Shown piece by piece: positions 1 through 10,852 of a stretch of DNA of 64,000 nucleotides. Source of the DNA: Pilasporangium apinafurcum (lineage: Eukaryota > Oomycota > Peronosporomycetes > Pythiales > Pythiaceae). The DNA is taken from contig BCKE01000059.1 in assembly GCA_001600495.1 (NCBI GenBank), forward strand, positions 137,575-201,574. The letters run 5' to 3'. The number at the start of each line of letters is the position of its first letter. The first letter of the stretch is position 1. The notes below the pieces were generated by a model. That model was not told the DNA's origin. It did not search any database and was given only the letters and a program-made list of their open reading frames with translations. Made by a program: the position numbers and the translations under genes.

Positions 1-2901
1 ACATCTCCATGCTGTCATGATGCGAGTGGCTGCACGCATTTCTCTAAGCACTTGCACAACACGAGTTGCTTGACGACGGCGGAAATTTTTCTGACAGCAC
101 CGAACACTGAAGTGAAAGCGACGATACTTTGTACGTGCGCTAAATTGACGGATTTTTGCTTGAAGAATGGTCGCTTTAATGGTTTGTCGCAGCCATAGTG
201 CGTAGCTACGATCCCTTTGCCCGCGGTAATGCGCTTGGAGCGTCAACGCAGCATACCGTAGACGCAAAAACCACTGTCGATACACGTACCCACGTGCGTA
301 CTTTTGTAGGACTGTGGCTGCCAAGTGACGAACTTCGGAACGAATCGTTTCCAGTCGCTCGTATGGTTGCCGACGGAAGAAAACGCGAGTCTTACCTAAA
401 CTAACCCCACATTGTACCTGCATCTGGCTAGAGTTCGTATCTACTGCGTCTGGGAGTAGGTAATGTATCAACTTTTCCAAACACCTCTCCAACGGATTCA
501 CTGAAGATGATGAAGAAATCGCTCTCGAACCAGGCTGCTGCATTCCGAATCTCGATAGTAAGACATGCTGATAACGATCCAGAAATTGCTGATGTGACAT
601 GCGCACAGGGAAACCCGCGCGCGCAACCCGAACAGCTTCCAGCACACCACCACTGCGCAATTGTTCCACCACGCGTGAACAGCGAAAGTTGTCGCACGTG
701 TTGTTGTCGTTGGGTTTGATGCAACGCACGTAGTGTGGCGTAGTAGAGCGGATCGTATCCAGAAGCTCACTCAGCTGAATCTTGAACTGCGTTCCAACAC
801 TAATTGCTGCGATCGTTGACTTCGCTCTACGGCGGCCGCCACCTCGCGGAGGTGTACTACCATGTGCAAAATCCATTGCGTTCCCAGCAAAATCCGCAAT
901 TTCTTGGGAATTGGCTTTCGCAAGGTTTTGCATGAATGGATTCGACGAATTAGCAAGTAATTTCGCAGCACTTTCGCAAAATGAGTCCTTATTCTTTGCG
1001 AGAAACCCTTCGATTGCGTACGTAACTTTGCCTGCATAGTGCACGACGACGAAATGCGTGCGTCGTTGCGCCGCAGCGGCGCACTGGAAATGCGGATGCG
1101 ACATCTTCTTGTCAAATTCGGCATAGAACTTTGATACAAGCGCTAAATCCGTGCCCTGCGGAAAGAGACACTCTTGATCCGCGAGCGAGAAGATTCCAAT
1201 CGGTTTTCTCTCGAAAAGCTCAAGGCAAGCGACATTATTAGGGAAATCCACAAATTCCCAATGAATTTCCTCATCTTGGTAGAGTTTCTGCTCTTCTTCA
1301 AACACGTACTGATTAAATTGGTGTTGCAGCGCTTCGTTGGCGTAATTGATACAGAGCTGTTCAAACGAGTTCACGGCCATATCCTCAAAGCCAAAGATAT
1401 CGAGCAGACCAATAAAATCGGTTTCCCTGTGCATTTGATCAGCATGGTGGATTTTGCTGTTGATCTTCCCCACAAGCCATTCGAACAGCAGGCGATAGCA
1501 CTCCATCACGAGTGCATTCAGCGTGTTTTCAGCCTGGCGGGCATCGGTTGTGACGACCAACAGTTCGCTCGATGTCTGTAAATATCGTCTTGTCAAAGCA
1601 TGTTCGAGTTGGTGAGTCGATACACCCAGCAGCTGCGCCGCCTTTTCGAAATGTGAGACAGTAATGTCTTCATTATTGTTGCCATCAAATCCAGTGCCGA
1701 GAATTTGAGCTTCCGGGATGTTGTCATTTGCTGTGCTTTGCACTTCTAGGAATGTGATATTGCCCATGTGCAGCATAGCTGCGACGATTTCCAGCACGCT
1801 TGTAATTTCAACGAGACTGAGGCCGATCTGCTGCATTGCCAGGCATGTTCTGCGGAATTGCGTGGCGTCATGTACACCATCGCGTCGCGTGAAGCACCCA
1901 CTTTGGTTGAGCAGCCGGTAGTGCTGCGCATCCTGCAGCTCCCAGGACTGCTGCCGTGTTTTTAGATGCTGGATGATTTGTTCCTCCTGATCTCCGTCTG
2001 TGATGCCTATCGTTTGGGATAGAGATAACAGCTCATAAAATATATGAAAGTTCCTCTCGTTGGGCGACTGCTTGATGACGCGAATTTTCTCCAGCAGATA
2101 TGTCCGAATGCGTGCTCCGACGATCAAGTGCTGTGTTTTATCGAACTGGAGCTCGATAAATTTACCAAAGCGACTACTATTATCGTTGCGTACAGTGCGT
2201 GCGTTCCCAAAGGCTTCCAAAATAGGATTTGACTGTAGCACTTGAGTTTCGATGGACGTCGTCGAACTCTCTGATGTTCGAGGAGAGGATGATGATGTGG
2301 AAGTAGCAGCAGCTCCACAGGTAACAGCGAAGTAGTTCATCATGATCTTGGTGGCTTCGGTCTTGCCCGCGCCACTTTCACCGCTGATAAGTATGGACTG
2401 ATTTCGACCGTTACGTTCAACATCCACAAATGCCGCTTTGGCAACGGCGAACAAGTGTGGTGTGAAGGACACTTGCGTCGCAAAGTTTTGCATAACCGAT
2501 TCGCCATAGAGATCTGTGAGCTTCTTAAAGGGATTGATAGAAATTAAGATCTCGCCGATGTGTGTATAAATAATGTCCTGTTGATAACGCAACCGTAGCG
2601 AGTGCAGAATGGACGCTTCATGGAGATGTGGGAGGCTGATGAGATTAGCCTGGTCTTGTTCTTCAGAGAGATTCTGTAATAACACATTCGTGCATTCGCC
2701 CTTGGCGTTTACCACTAGCGAAATCTCTCTTGTTGTCTTCTCTGCTTCGTGTGAAGAAGATGAGGAAATATCGCAAAGCTGGATAGTGATGACAGGAGGT
2801 TTGGACGAATCTTGGTCGCGTGGGAGAGTGAGGATCTGAGCGGGAAGCCAGATCTCGTCCGCCGTGGGATCTAGAACCCACACGTGTGCGCCGACATCCA
2901 T
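1..2901 (-). CDS. Myosin heavy chain, motor domain plus IQ neck (3' end beyond window)
   Basis: One uninterrupted minus-strand frame from the ATG at 2901 to the left edge, about 967 residues, with no intron seen. Residues about 1-60 resemble the small SH3-like N-terminal subdomain (starts MDVGAHVWVLDP). The motor follows: P-loop GESGAGKTEATK near 2370, switch-I-type NDNSSRFGKF near 2180, relay region LLDIFGFEDM near 1390, and actin-binding/SH1-helix region HYVRCIKPN and EAVRVARAGFP. From about position 440 leftwards the frame becomes rich in IQ-like repeats (ATVLQKYARGY, ALTLQAHYRGQ, ATILQAKIRQF), which should bind calmodulin-type light chains. The tail, which decides class and cargo, lies outside the window. 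Actin-based motor by family knowledge; oomycete myosins form their own classes, so no class is assigned. Loop 1 carries a Thr/Ser-rich stretch near 2300. Confidence 0.95.
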   Translation of the reverse strand, partial: MDVGAHVWVLDPTADEIWLPAQILTLPRDQDSSKPPVITIQLCDISSSSSHEAEKTTREISLVVNAKGECTNVLLQNLSEEQDQANLISLPHLHEASILHSLRLRYQQDIIYTHIGEILISINPFKKLTDLYGESVMQNFATQVSFTPHLFAVAKAAFVDVERNGRNQSILISGESGAGKTEATKIMMNYFAVTCGAAATSTSSSSPRTSESSTTSIETQVLQSNPILEAFGNARTVRNDNSSRFGKFIELQFDKTQHLIVGARIRTYLLEKIRVIKQSPNERNFHIFYELLSLSQTIGITDGDQEEQIIQHLKTRQQSWELQDAQHYRLLNQSGCFTRRDGVHDATQFRRTCLAMQQIGLSLVEITSVLEIVAAMLHMGNITFLEVQSTANDNIPEAQILGTGFDGNNNEDITVSHFEKAAQLLGVSTHQLEHALTRRYLQTSSELLVVTTDARQAENTLNALVMECYRLLFEWLVGKINSKIHHADQMHRETDFIGLLDIFGFEDMAVNSFEQLCINYANEALQHQFNQYVFEEEQKLYQDEEIHWEFVDFPNNVACLELFERKPIGIFSLADQECLFPQGTDLALVSKFYAEFDKKMSHPHFQCAAAAQRRTHFVVVHYAGKVTYAIEGFLAKNKDSFCESAAKLLANSSNPFMQNLAKANSQEIADFAGNAMDFAHGSTPPRGGGRRRAKSTIAAISVGTQFKIQLSELLDTIRSTTPHYVRCIKPNDNNTCDNFRCSRVVEQLRSGGVLEAVRVARAGFPVRMSHQQFLDRYQHVLLSRFGMQQPGSRAISSSSSVNPLERCLEKLIHYLLPDAVDTNSSQMQVQCGVSLGKTRVFFRRQPYERLETIRSEVRHLAATVLQKYARGYVYRQWFLRLRYAALTLQAHYRGQRDRSYALWLRQTIKATILQAKIRQFSARTKYRRFHFSVRCCQKNFRRRQATRVVQVLREMRAATRIMTAWRC

Positions 2902-3539
2902 CCTCTTCTCTAAAGCTCTCGGTTTATCTCGGTGGTGTGTGGTTTCTTTTCTTTTGTGGTGGACTGAGTTCTTCAACACACTGTAGTCGTGACCTACATA
3001 GGGAAGAAGATCGGTGCGATATTTGGAAGAGAGGGAGAAAGGGGCGAGACATGTTTGGCTGCATCACCATCGTGCCCACGCTATTTATAGGTGACTTGTG
3101 GTAGTAGCCAATAAGCAGCAACTGCGTACCCGATATCAGCCAATCAGAGGTGAAGAAAAGCGATCTTTATCGGATAGGGTTCGCGGTTTCTCATTCTGGA
3201 CCGTTCTGCGCACATTACGGTACAACAACATCTGGGGGTGTGCATCACAAGTGTGAACTGATTGGATGGGCAAGTATGATGGGGAAGGGAACGTGGAGCA
3301 CAACGAACGACACACCGATAGCAATCACATAACAAACCTCTCGTCTCTTACCCGAAGCTGGGCGCGAATCTTCGTCGCCATAACAGGATGAACACTTCAT
3401 TTCCTAACTCTGTATCCGCTCACGAAGACGCGTGCCAGCTTTGACTGTCGCACTACCAACATACTATACTTCGTTTCTTCTTTCATCTCCTCGAGTCCAC
3501 GACACGGTTCCTTCCCGCGAATGTGACAGACCAACTGCC
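2902..3539. other. Intergenic: myosin promoter and 3' flank of the Q-rich gene
   Basis: No coding region is supported here. The part near the myosin start holds a TATA-like and CCAAT-type motifs (listed separately). The short frames present have no recognisable similarity or codon signal. Confidence 0.6.
3081..3144 (-). promoter_or_regulatory. TATA-like box and two CCAAT boxes upstream of the myosin gene
   Basis: Read on the minus strand, TATAAATAG lies at 3081-3089, about 180 nt upstream of the myosin ATG. Two CCAAT pentamers on the plus strand are at 3108-3112 and 3140-3144, and an ATTGG is at 3261-3265. The positions suit a core promoter with upstream NF-Y-type sites. Function is inferred from motif and position only. 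Confidence 0.4.
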
Positions 3540-6500
3540 TTACGAGGTCCAGGAATGGGCATGACTGGCAGTGCCGGAATTGCCTTCATTGCTGGCATTA
3601 CCACCTTGGCTGTTACTGTTTCCATATTGGCGGTAGGATTGTTGATGGGACCCTGGGTGCTGCTGAGATGGATTTTGCTGATATCCTTGAGGCACCATAT
3701 GACCCCAACCGCCCATTGGCTGACCACCATACGAGGCCCAACCATAATGTTGACCACCGTAGTTTCCGGCCGACATCCCAGCCGAAACGTTTGGAACTGG
3801 AGGAGACGAAGCATGATCACGAGAGCCAGCACCACTAGCATTCTGATAACTCTGAATACCCGAGTTTGACCGCTGACTGTGAGACTGTTGAGACGCCGAG
3901 ACAGGAGCAGATCCTTTTCCATGACTCTGTGGTCCACTTTGCTGATGACCATGATGATGGTGACCTTGATGTTGCATTGGAGGCTGTTGTAGATATGCGC
4001 CACTAATTTCACCAAAGCCTTGCGCAACGGCTCCAGCATATTCGTGTTGATGGGCAAGCAAGTGTTGATCTTGATACCCGACAGGGATACTATTCAACCA
4101 TTACATTACAACCACAAATGAATCAGTAAGTTCAAATAATTGTAGTTACAACAAAACATATTCAAAGTACCTTGGAGGATTCGAGAAGCCCGGAATGGGA
4201 CCTTCTACGCCATACGGAATCGTTCCGCGTGGAGGATATTGGGTACGAGGGCTGTATTGTGCATACTACAACATGCCAAAGACGTAAGTGTAAGCGTCTT
4301 TACTTCCAAAACTCAAAATATAAGGTAGCTTAGAACATACCTGAGGGTTTTGGTAGTATCCATACCCTTGATAGTAGCCGGCATAGTTATAAGGATTGTA
4401 AGGCAAAGCCATTCCTGGTGGTGGCGGAGGCGCGTAGTGTGGATGGTATCCTTGCGGCCCTGCCTGTGACTGTTGATGATGTTGCGGCCCTGGCTGCTGT
4501 TGAGCCTGACCTGCCTGCTGTGCTTGATGCTGTTGTTGTTGTTGCTGCTGCATCTGAACTTGCTTTGGCTGCTGTTGTTGCTGTTGTTGTTGTTGTTGTT
4601 GCTGCTGTTGCTGCTGCTGCTGCATCTGGAGCTGTTGAATTTGCGCTGCCTGCTGGGCTCCATGCGAAGGTGATTGATTACCACCAGTTGGAGCACCTCC
4701 TGCAGTACTGCTACGACCACTCGAACCCTTTGGTGTACCGGAAGTTGCAGAAATTTGGCCCTGGGCGATCGTGCTTGCATTAGATCCAGTATTGCCTCTT
4801 CCAAGATCCATGGAGTACTGTCCGTAACTCGTTGGATAAAGCCCAGATGATTTAGTACCAAATTCCGATCCATATCCAGAACCTGACCCAATATTCATCT
4901 TCGACGATTGTGGTTGGTTTTGGAAGTGGCTCTGGCCACGCGTAGGAGTACTTCGCTTTACTTCATCCGGTTTGGGAAGCGAAGCAGGAGAAGGTGCAGA
5001 TGGAGCAAAACGTGGAGATTGTGCTGATTTAGGAGTCACCCGACCAGATTCAACAGATAACCCTGGAGGAGCAGATGTGGTTGAAGCTGCAGGTTTCCGT
5101 GGAGCTGTTGAGACATCAAGTGACGCTACGCCATGTTGGTCACCTTCCAACGTTCGAACTGGAGAAAGTGGGGTCTTCTTCTTCGGTGAAGACGCTTGAA
5201 TAGTTCCCCATGCACTTTGAGTTTCAGATGAGCTCGAAACCGTTTTAGTCCCATTGACAGATGTAGCAGACGTCGTCGTTGTTGTCGTTGTTGAGGCCCA
5301 TCCACGTGGTGAAGATGGCTCCCCGTGATCAACTCCATTTAAAGAAAAGCTCCCAAACTGCAGGGAGAGATTTGTGGAAGCAGCGCTATCCCATTTGCCC
5401 ATTCGAAGATATTGTTTTGGACTCGCTGAATTAGATCCAGCCGAACTGGGTTCTGTACGTGGCACTTGAATATCTTTTGGCGAGCCAGGAACAACTGTCG
5501 CAATGGAAGTGGCGCTTTCGGAAGTAGTGACAGACGTTAGGATCGGGCTAGCGCGTGCCCAAGCATTTGGAGTTGATGATCCCTTCTGTTCATTACTAGC
5601 TGAGGGCCATTCACCGATACCTGAAGTCGATACATCCAAAGAGACCCATCCTGATGAAATGGAAGTAGACTCGATCTTTGTTTGCTTCGGTGACTGAACT
5701 TTCTCGACCTTTTCAGCAGCCGTAACCTCAGATGATGTCGATTTAGGAGTTGGACTCTCTTCCACTTTCTTCTTTGAACTGGTCTTTTGTGGAGATAAAG
5801 GTTTTGCGGTTGCTGCGACCGAAGAAGATGTTGGTGTTGGAGACGGAACTGGTGCAGGTTTCTCAGCTGGTTTAGGTGCTGGTTCCACTGGTTTGGGCTT
5901 CGCTCCAATTCCGCCAAGATTCGGTCGTTTCGTCCATGCACCAGTTAATACTGGGTTAACCACAGGAGGTGCTTCCACGGTTTTGACAACCTTTGTGTGT
6001 TCCTTCTTAGAAGAATGCTCTTTACGTGTTTGACCGCCTCCATCACCAGAAATCACCGTGGCGGATGTAATAGACTCGCTGATTTCAACCACCTCAATCT
6101 CTGTACTTTCGTCCGTTTGTTCTTCACCATTCTGTGCGCGAGCGCTACGAGAGCTGGGACCAACAGCAGCTCCACGGCCCCTACCGCCACGGCCACCACG
6201 ACCGCCTCTGGATGAATATATGCCACGACCTCTACCGCCGCCACGCCCTCTGCCGGGAAATCTCTCGGAAGATGATGGAGGCGAGTCATCGCCTTCAGCA
6301 TTCTGTGGTTGCTGTGAAGAATAATGTCCACGCGATATTGGCTGGTCCTGTACAAGCATAAATGACAAACGTCAAGTCAGCCAACGCTACCTCGGATCTT
6401 TGTGCATGTAAGTTTCAGCAGCAGGTTCGTACATTTTTCTTCTTTCCTTTTTTGGCTACAGTCGCCCAGTCATCTTGTCCGCCTCCACGGTAATCTTCCC

Positions 6501-6859
6501 ATAATTCGCTAATTGCATTTTCAATCCGCTGCGCATCGCCCTTCGTTTGTTCCAACATGTGAATGATCTGACTATCTTCTGTGCCTGGAGGACACAACTC
6601 ACAATATTTCGCAACCTGCTGTCATCGCATAGAGCCATTCATATTAGAGACAGAGTCACATGATGTAAATATTCAACCAAAAGAGGATGGATCGTAAGTG
6701 TGTTGTCTCTCCCCCTCACGTCCCCTCTGGTGCATTTTAGCAACATACTTCGCGCGTTTTTTTTCCGCCGCTCGTACTGCCGGTACTGCCGGACGTCGTC
6801 TGTTCGCTTAATTGCTGCAGGTGCAATCCTTTCTGTAGGAAATACTCGCGCTTGCTCAT
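3540..6859 (-). CDS. Q-rich, RG-rich protein with N-terminal CUE/UBA-like segment (Lingerer/Def1-like architecture)
   Basis: Five exons: 6749-6859, 6433-6615, 4341-6347, 4171-4265, 3540-4089. Donors are GTATGT, GTACGA, GTATGT and GTACTT; phases fit and give 981 residues. Start chosen at MSKREYFLQKG; an in-frame ATG at 6946 would add 29 residues. Exon 2 encodes a helical segment (CPPGTEDSQIIHMLEQTKGD ... ENAISELWEDY) followed by DDWATVAKKGKKK. This resembles the CUE/UBA helix plus tryptophan signature of UBAP2/Lingerer and Def1-type proteins. Exon 3 has an RGG-like block (GRGRGGGRGRG, SRGGRGGRGGRG), long Ser/Thr/Pro-rich disorder and a polyglutamine tract; the C-terminus is Gln/Gly/Tyr/His-rich. 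The composition suggests an RNA-granule or transcription-linked scaffold, but the exact orthology is uncertain. Confidence 0.8.
4528..4626 (-). repeat. CAG/CAA trinucleotide repeat encoding polyglutamine
   Basis: Mixed CAA/CAG codons (plus strand TTG/CTG) give two Gln runs separated by a short PKQVQM linker inside exon 3 of the Q-rich gene. Mixed codons make it more stable than a pure repeat, but length polymorphism is likely. Confidence 0.85.
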
Positions 6860-7244
6860 GATCGCCCGCGTCTGTCTTCCGCTCTCGTCTCTTTCCGTTG
6901 AAATCTTCCTCCCTTTCCTTCCAATGCCGTTGTGAAGGCTCACCACCCGAAGAATGATGGTCCCAACCTCAATCTGCGGTGGGGCTGCTGTACTAAGGTT
7001 TTATATGAAAAACCTAAGGCATTTTGGGTTCAACAACAAAGGTTTTATTTTCAAAACCTTCACTTTAATGCAACAAAATAAAACCTCATTCGATTGGAGT
7101 TTCCTCTTGGGAAAAAATGCGTCGTCGCAAGCGAAATTACGGAAATGTGAATGAAATTAAAATTCACGCTCGCTTATGAGCATCTGGGACCAAGCCACAT
7201 ACACCTATTAAGGTCGTCTAAAAATGTTTCTCCTGCCATGACTG
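6860..7244. other. Intergenic with repeated AAGGTTTTA/AAAACCT motifs
   Basis: The 5' flank of the Q-rich gene and 3' flank of PPIH. Between 6995 and 7090 the octamer-like motif AAGGTTTTA or its complement AAAACCT occurs at least four times in both orientations. Similar copies lie at 14103-14136, upstream of CDK5RAP3. No gene is seen. Confidence 0.5.
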
Positions 7245-8230
7245 CTACAATTCACCGCACTCGGTGATGGTGATACTCAATTTCGGTTTGCTACTGGGGC
7301 CGACAGGTACGCTTTCCATTTTGCGTACTAGCAGGAGTGACGCTGGATCCAACACCTTCCCGAATACGACGTGCTTCCCGTCGAGCCAATCGCACGGCGC
7401 GCACGTGACAAAGAATTGGCAACCATTGGTATTTACGCCACTGTTTGCCTGGGCAGGAAAACGCAATGACATGGTCAATATTGTCGCAAGAAGAACCTGA
7501 CTTTCTTTTTTCTTGAGGGGAGAAGCTATTATGTTCTTACCATTGACAGCAAACCTGCTTCCGTGTGCTTGTGGATAAAGTTTTCATCTGGGAATTTGTC
7601 GCCATATATACTGATTCGTCCCGTGCCGTCACCCTATTCGGATAGTTAAAAAGCCTGAGCATCCTGGAAGCAATGGTGCTGAAGCCGCCATAATTAGAGA
7701 CAAACCTTTAAGAAATCACCTCCCTGAATGATATCAAGATGCAAGAAACCGATGAACGTTAAGAATATAAAGCCATCAAGACATCCGCCAATTGTGTGAA
7801 GATACTCCACGAACCTGCACCATAAAATCTTTGATGACACGATGGAAAGTGCATCCTTTATATCCGACAGGCAATTCCGATTGTCTTCATGGGCAAGTAT
7901 GCACGTGTGACAGATATACAAACAGTGAGCATAAGCAGGGTTTAACGCCATTTCTCATCGAGCAGAGTCCGTAATCGTACCTGTATTCACCTGTGCAGAA
8001 TTGCCTAGTGAAGGAGCAGAAGCAACATCAGTTCCGCCGAATGAAAAAGATGTCGTCACCTCATCCATTCGTTTTTCAAGAGTATCGTACCTGAAATTCT
8101 CCACCGTCTTCGGACAATCTTTCTTAAACAATTCCAGCCTCAATCTCCCTACGGGTGCGCCTCCGATGGCGATATCAAAGAACACCACGACATTCCCGCG
8201 CCGCAACGCCTCCGTCAATGGCGCATCCAT
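7245..8230 (-). CDS. PPIH: Peptidyl-prolyl cis-trans isomerase H (U4/U6 snRNP cyclophilin)
   Basis: Six exons: 8091-8230, 7981-8004, 7815-7884, 7706-7723, 7541-7633, 7245-7448, giving 182 residues (human PPIH has 177). The spliced protein reads as a complete cyclophilin: [43 protein letters not shown] (catalytic Arg in FHRVI), [52 protein letters not shown] and the C-terminus ITECGEL match PPIH rather than cyclophilin A. By family it is a prolyl isomerase of the U4/U6.U5 tri-snRNP, bound to PRPF4. Exons of 24 and 18 nt are microexons. ATG at 8230 starts [13 protein letters not shown]; an in-frame upstream ATG at 8254 would add eight residues. Divergent from the annexin at 8480, sharing about 250 nt of promoter. 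Confidence 0.93.
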
Positions 8231-8479
8231 CTCTTGTTCCGAAAAATGGCACACAGGAGATCAAAAATCCTTTTAAATCAAATATATCTACTTATAGAGG
8301 ATGCCAAATTATATATTATGAACCCGTTTGTGAAATAGATAAGTCATGTATCACTGTTATGAACATCTGTGTCCTCTCTTTTGTTCTCCGAAGTGGGTAC
8401 GGGTGGAAACCCAGTCAGTCTTGAAGAAGAACAAAAGGAAAAAAGCGCCATTTCCCCCCCTGCATTCGCCTCTTCAGCT

Positions 8480-10562
8480 ATGCAACTCTACCCGCAATCC
8501 GCGCACAACGCCTTCCATCACGTGGGTATCCAGTTTCCCCGAGATGTGGATGAAGCGGCGCAGCAGATCCACGGTGCTACCAAAGGTTTTGGCACCGATG
8601 AACAGACGCTCATCACGGTGCTGGGCTCCAAGTCCCCAGAGACGCGAAATTTAATCGCCATGCGCTACATGGATCTATACAAACAACCGCTAAAGGAAGT
8701 GATCAAAAGTGAGACATCGGGCGACTTTGGCAAGTTGCTGCGTATGATCTCGACGCCGTTGCCAGATACCGAGGCGTTTATTCTAAGAGATGCTACGAAA
8801 GGCATGGGCACGAACGAGGGGCTCATTACACAGGTAAGAAGCATCAATTATGAAGTGTAATGGTAAAATGAGTGCAATTGGTCAAAGTAGTAGAATATGA
8901 CTATGTTTTGATGATGTAGATCCTCTCTGGCCGAACGAATGATGAGATGAATATCCTCAAGAAGACATACTTTAGTCTGTTTGGAAAAGATTTGGCGGTC
9001 ACTATGAACTCAGAGTTGAGTGGAGACTTTCGGAAAGTGATCATGGCCATGCTGCAGGTAAGAATCTTTGTCCAGTTCTTCTGCTAGTATGCTGTAGAAC
9101 AAATCACTCTGATAATGATCAATGTTGTTGTTTTATTAGTCTCAACAAATGCAGTTCAATCCACAATTTCACAATGCCGCCAAGGCAGAGGAAGATGCTG
9201 TGGCACTCTACAAAGCTGGCCAAGGACGCTTAGGAACGAATGAAGAAGTCTTTATTGGGCTGTTGGTGAAGGCACCAACAGAGTACTTAAAGATGATGGA
9301 TGCGGTCTATGTGGCCAAGTACAACAACAACATCGCCAAGGCAGTGGATAAGGAGTTCAGTGGCGATGCAAAAAAGAGTCTCAACTACTTGGGTGCGTGT
9401 TTGCAAAAAGTATCAGTTTTGTAGGGATGAGTATTGCAAAGTCTAACTTGATCTGCTTGGTTATCTCCAATGCTGTCATACAGTTAAGAGTGTCATGGAC
9501 CCTTATACGACAATCGCGGAAGTGTTTGAGAAGACCATGAAAGGGTTTGGAACGGATGAAACAGCATTGAGCACGGCGCTTGTTCGCTACCAGGCCGTGC
9601 TTCCTCAGGTCAAAACTGCCTACAAGAAAATTTACGGAAAAGAACTCCGCGATCGAATTAGTGGTGAAACCAGTGGGGACTACAAGAAACTGTTGTTAGA
9701 GATCTACGACGCTCCACTTGATGCCCCAGTTTCGAAACATAAGGATGCCACACCTCAGTCAGCCGCTGCCGCTCCAGCTGTAGCTGCTCCCCATGGTCAG
9801 ACATATCCAGGACAAGCACCTGGCCAGCAAGCGTATGCTGTTCCTGGACAACCCGTTCCTGGACAACCCGTTCCTGGTCAGCCAGCATATGGTGCTACAC
9901 CAGGGCAACCACCTGCTCAACAAGCGTATGGAGCCACTCCTGGACAACCACAGACACAGCCACCACCAGGTGCATCCCCTGGACAACCACTGGCTCAAGC
10001 ACCGTATGGAGCTACTCCAGGACAGCAGTCTTCTGCTCATGGATACCCAGGTGCTGCTCCACAAGCACCATATGCTCCACAAGGACAAGTTCCACCTGCG
10101 CAAGGGTATTCAGCGCATGGCCAAACACCGGCTCCAGGCTATGCTTCTCAGCAGCCAGGTTATCCTCCACAACAGGGCTATCCACCCCAGCAGCCAGGCT
10201 ACCCACCTCAACAGCAGCAAAGTTATCCACCGCAACAGCAACCAGGTTATTTTCCTCAGCAGCCAGGGTATCCACCACAAGGCCAAGCACCAGGTTACCT
10301 TGCTCATCAGCCATCGTATCATGCTCCAGGATACCCACCACAGCAGCAGCCGCCGGCATATCCGCAACAACCAGCCTATCCTGGCCAAGCATATCCACCA
10401 CCGCAACAATATCCTCCTCCACAGCAATATCCTCAAGGGCAGTACCCTCCTCAGCAGCAATACCCTCCAGCTCAAGGTCAGTACGCACCAGCGCCAGGCT
10501 ATCCTCCACAGGCCCAGCCACAGTATGGTGCCTATCCTTCCTACCCACCTCGCGGATGTTAG
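8480..10562 (+). CDS. Annexin 1 of the cluster, with long C-terminal PGQ/GYPPQ tail
   Basis: Exons 8480-8833, 8920-9057, 9140-9392 and 9484-10562 give 607 residues. The first roughly 328 are four annexin repeats with type II calcium loops: KGFGTDEQTL, KGMGTNEGLI, QGRLGTNEEV, KGFGTDETAL, each followed by the SGDF/SGDY helix region. Start MQLYPQS is chosen because all paralogues begin M-x-L/I-Y-x-P; an in-frame upstream ATG/TTG region exists. After the core comes a tail of about 275 residues made almost only of P, Q, G, Y, A, S, T and H, with tandem PGQP and GYPPQQ units and the terminus PPRGC. Family role: calcium-dependent phospholipid binding at membranes. The tail recalls the N-terminal low-complexity regions of annexins A7 and A11, but at the opposite end. 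Confidence 0.93.
9750..10559 (+). repeat. Tandem PGQ and GYPPQ codon repeats in the annexin 1 tail
   Basis: First half: units of PGQPV/PGQPAYGATPGQ. Second half: units of GYPPQQ/PQQYPP. No Asp, Glu, Lys or Asn is seen between about 9760 and the final PPRGC, so the tail is essentially uncharged and tyrosine-rich. Confidence 0.9.
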
Positions 10563-10852
10563 GGTAAGTTGTGATGATAAATTGTGCACGAAATACACAT
10601 TTTGATGTATGTCAGAGACAAGTTGCTACTTGATGGATGTGATTGCAATGTAAAAACGATGATGGCAGGTCGTATTATATGTATGAACTGCAAGAGACAC
10701 ACATGATTCACGGTGTTCTCCGTCAAACTGTGTTGGAGTACTTGTCTGATACATTTTGATCAAGCGTCAATAGCAAACTTTACCTGTTCACCATTCTGTA
10801 AATTGCTTTGAAGCGCGTTCAACACTCTCCAGCTGCTTTCGTGTGTGTATCG

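Noticed and set aside
198-2319. Several plus- and minus-strand frames of 60-135 codons in the first 2.9 kb
   Set aside because: They lie in other frames of the long myosin reading frame and have composition expected of shadows.
4528-4626. CRISPR-like or satellite array
   Set aside because: The repetition is a trinucleotide codon repeat inside an exon, without spacers.
4418-4783. Plus-strand frames of poly-Val/Ala and poly-Leu
   Set aside because: These are antisense translations of the polyglutamine repeat.
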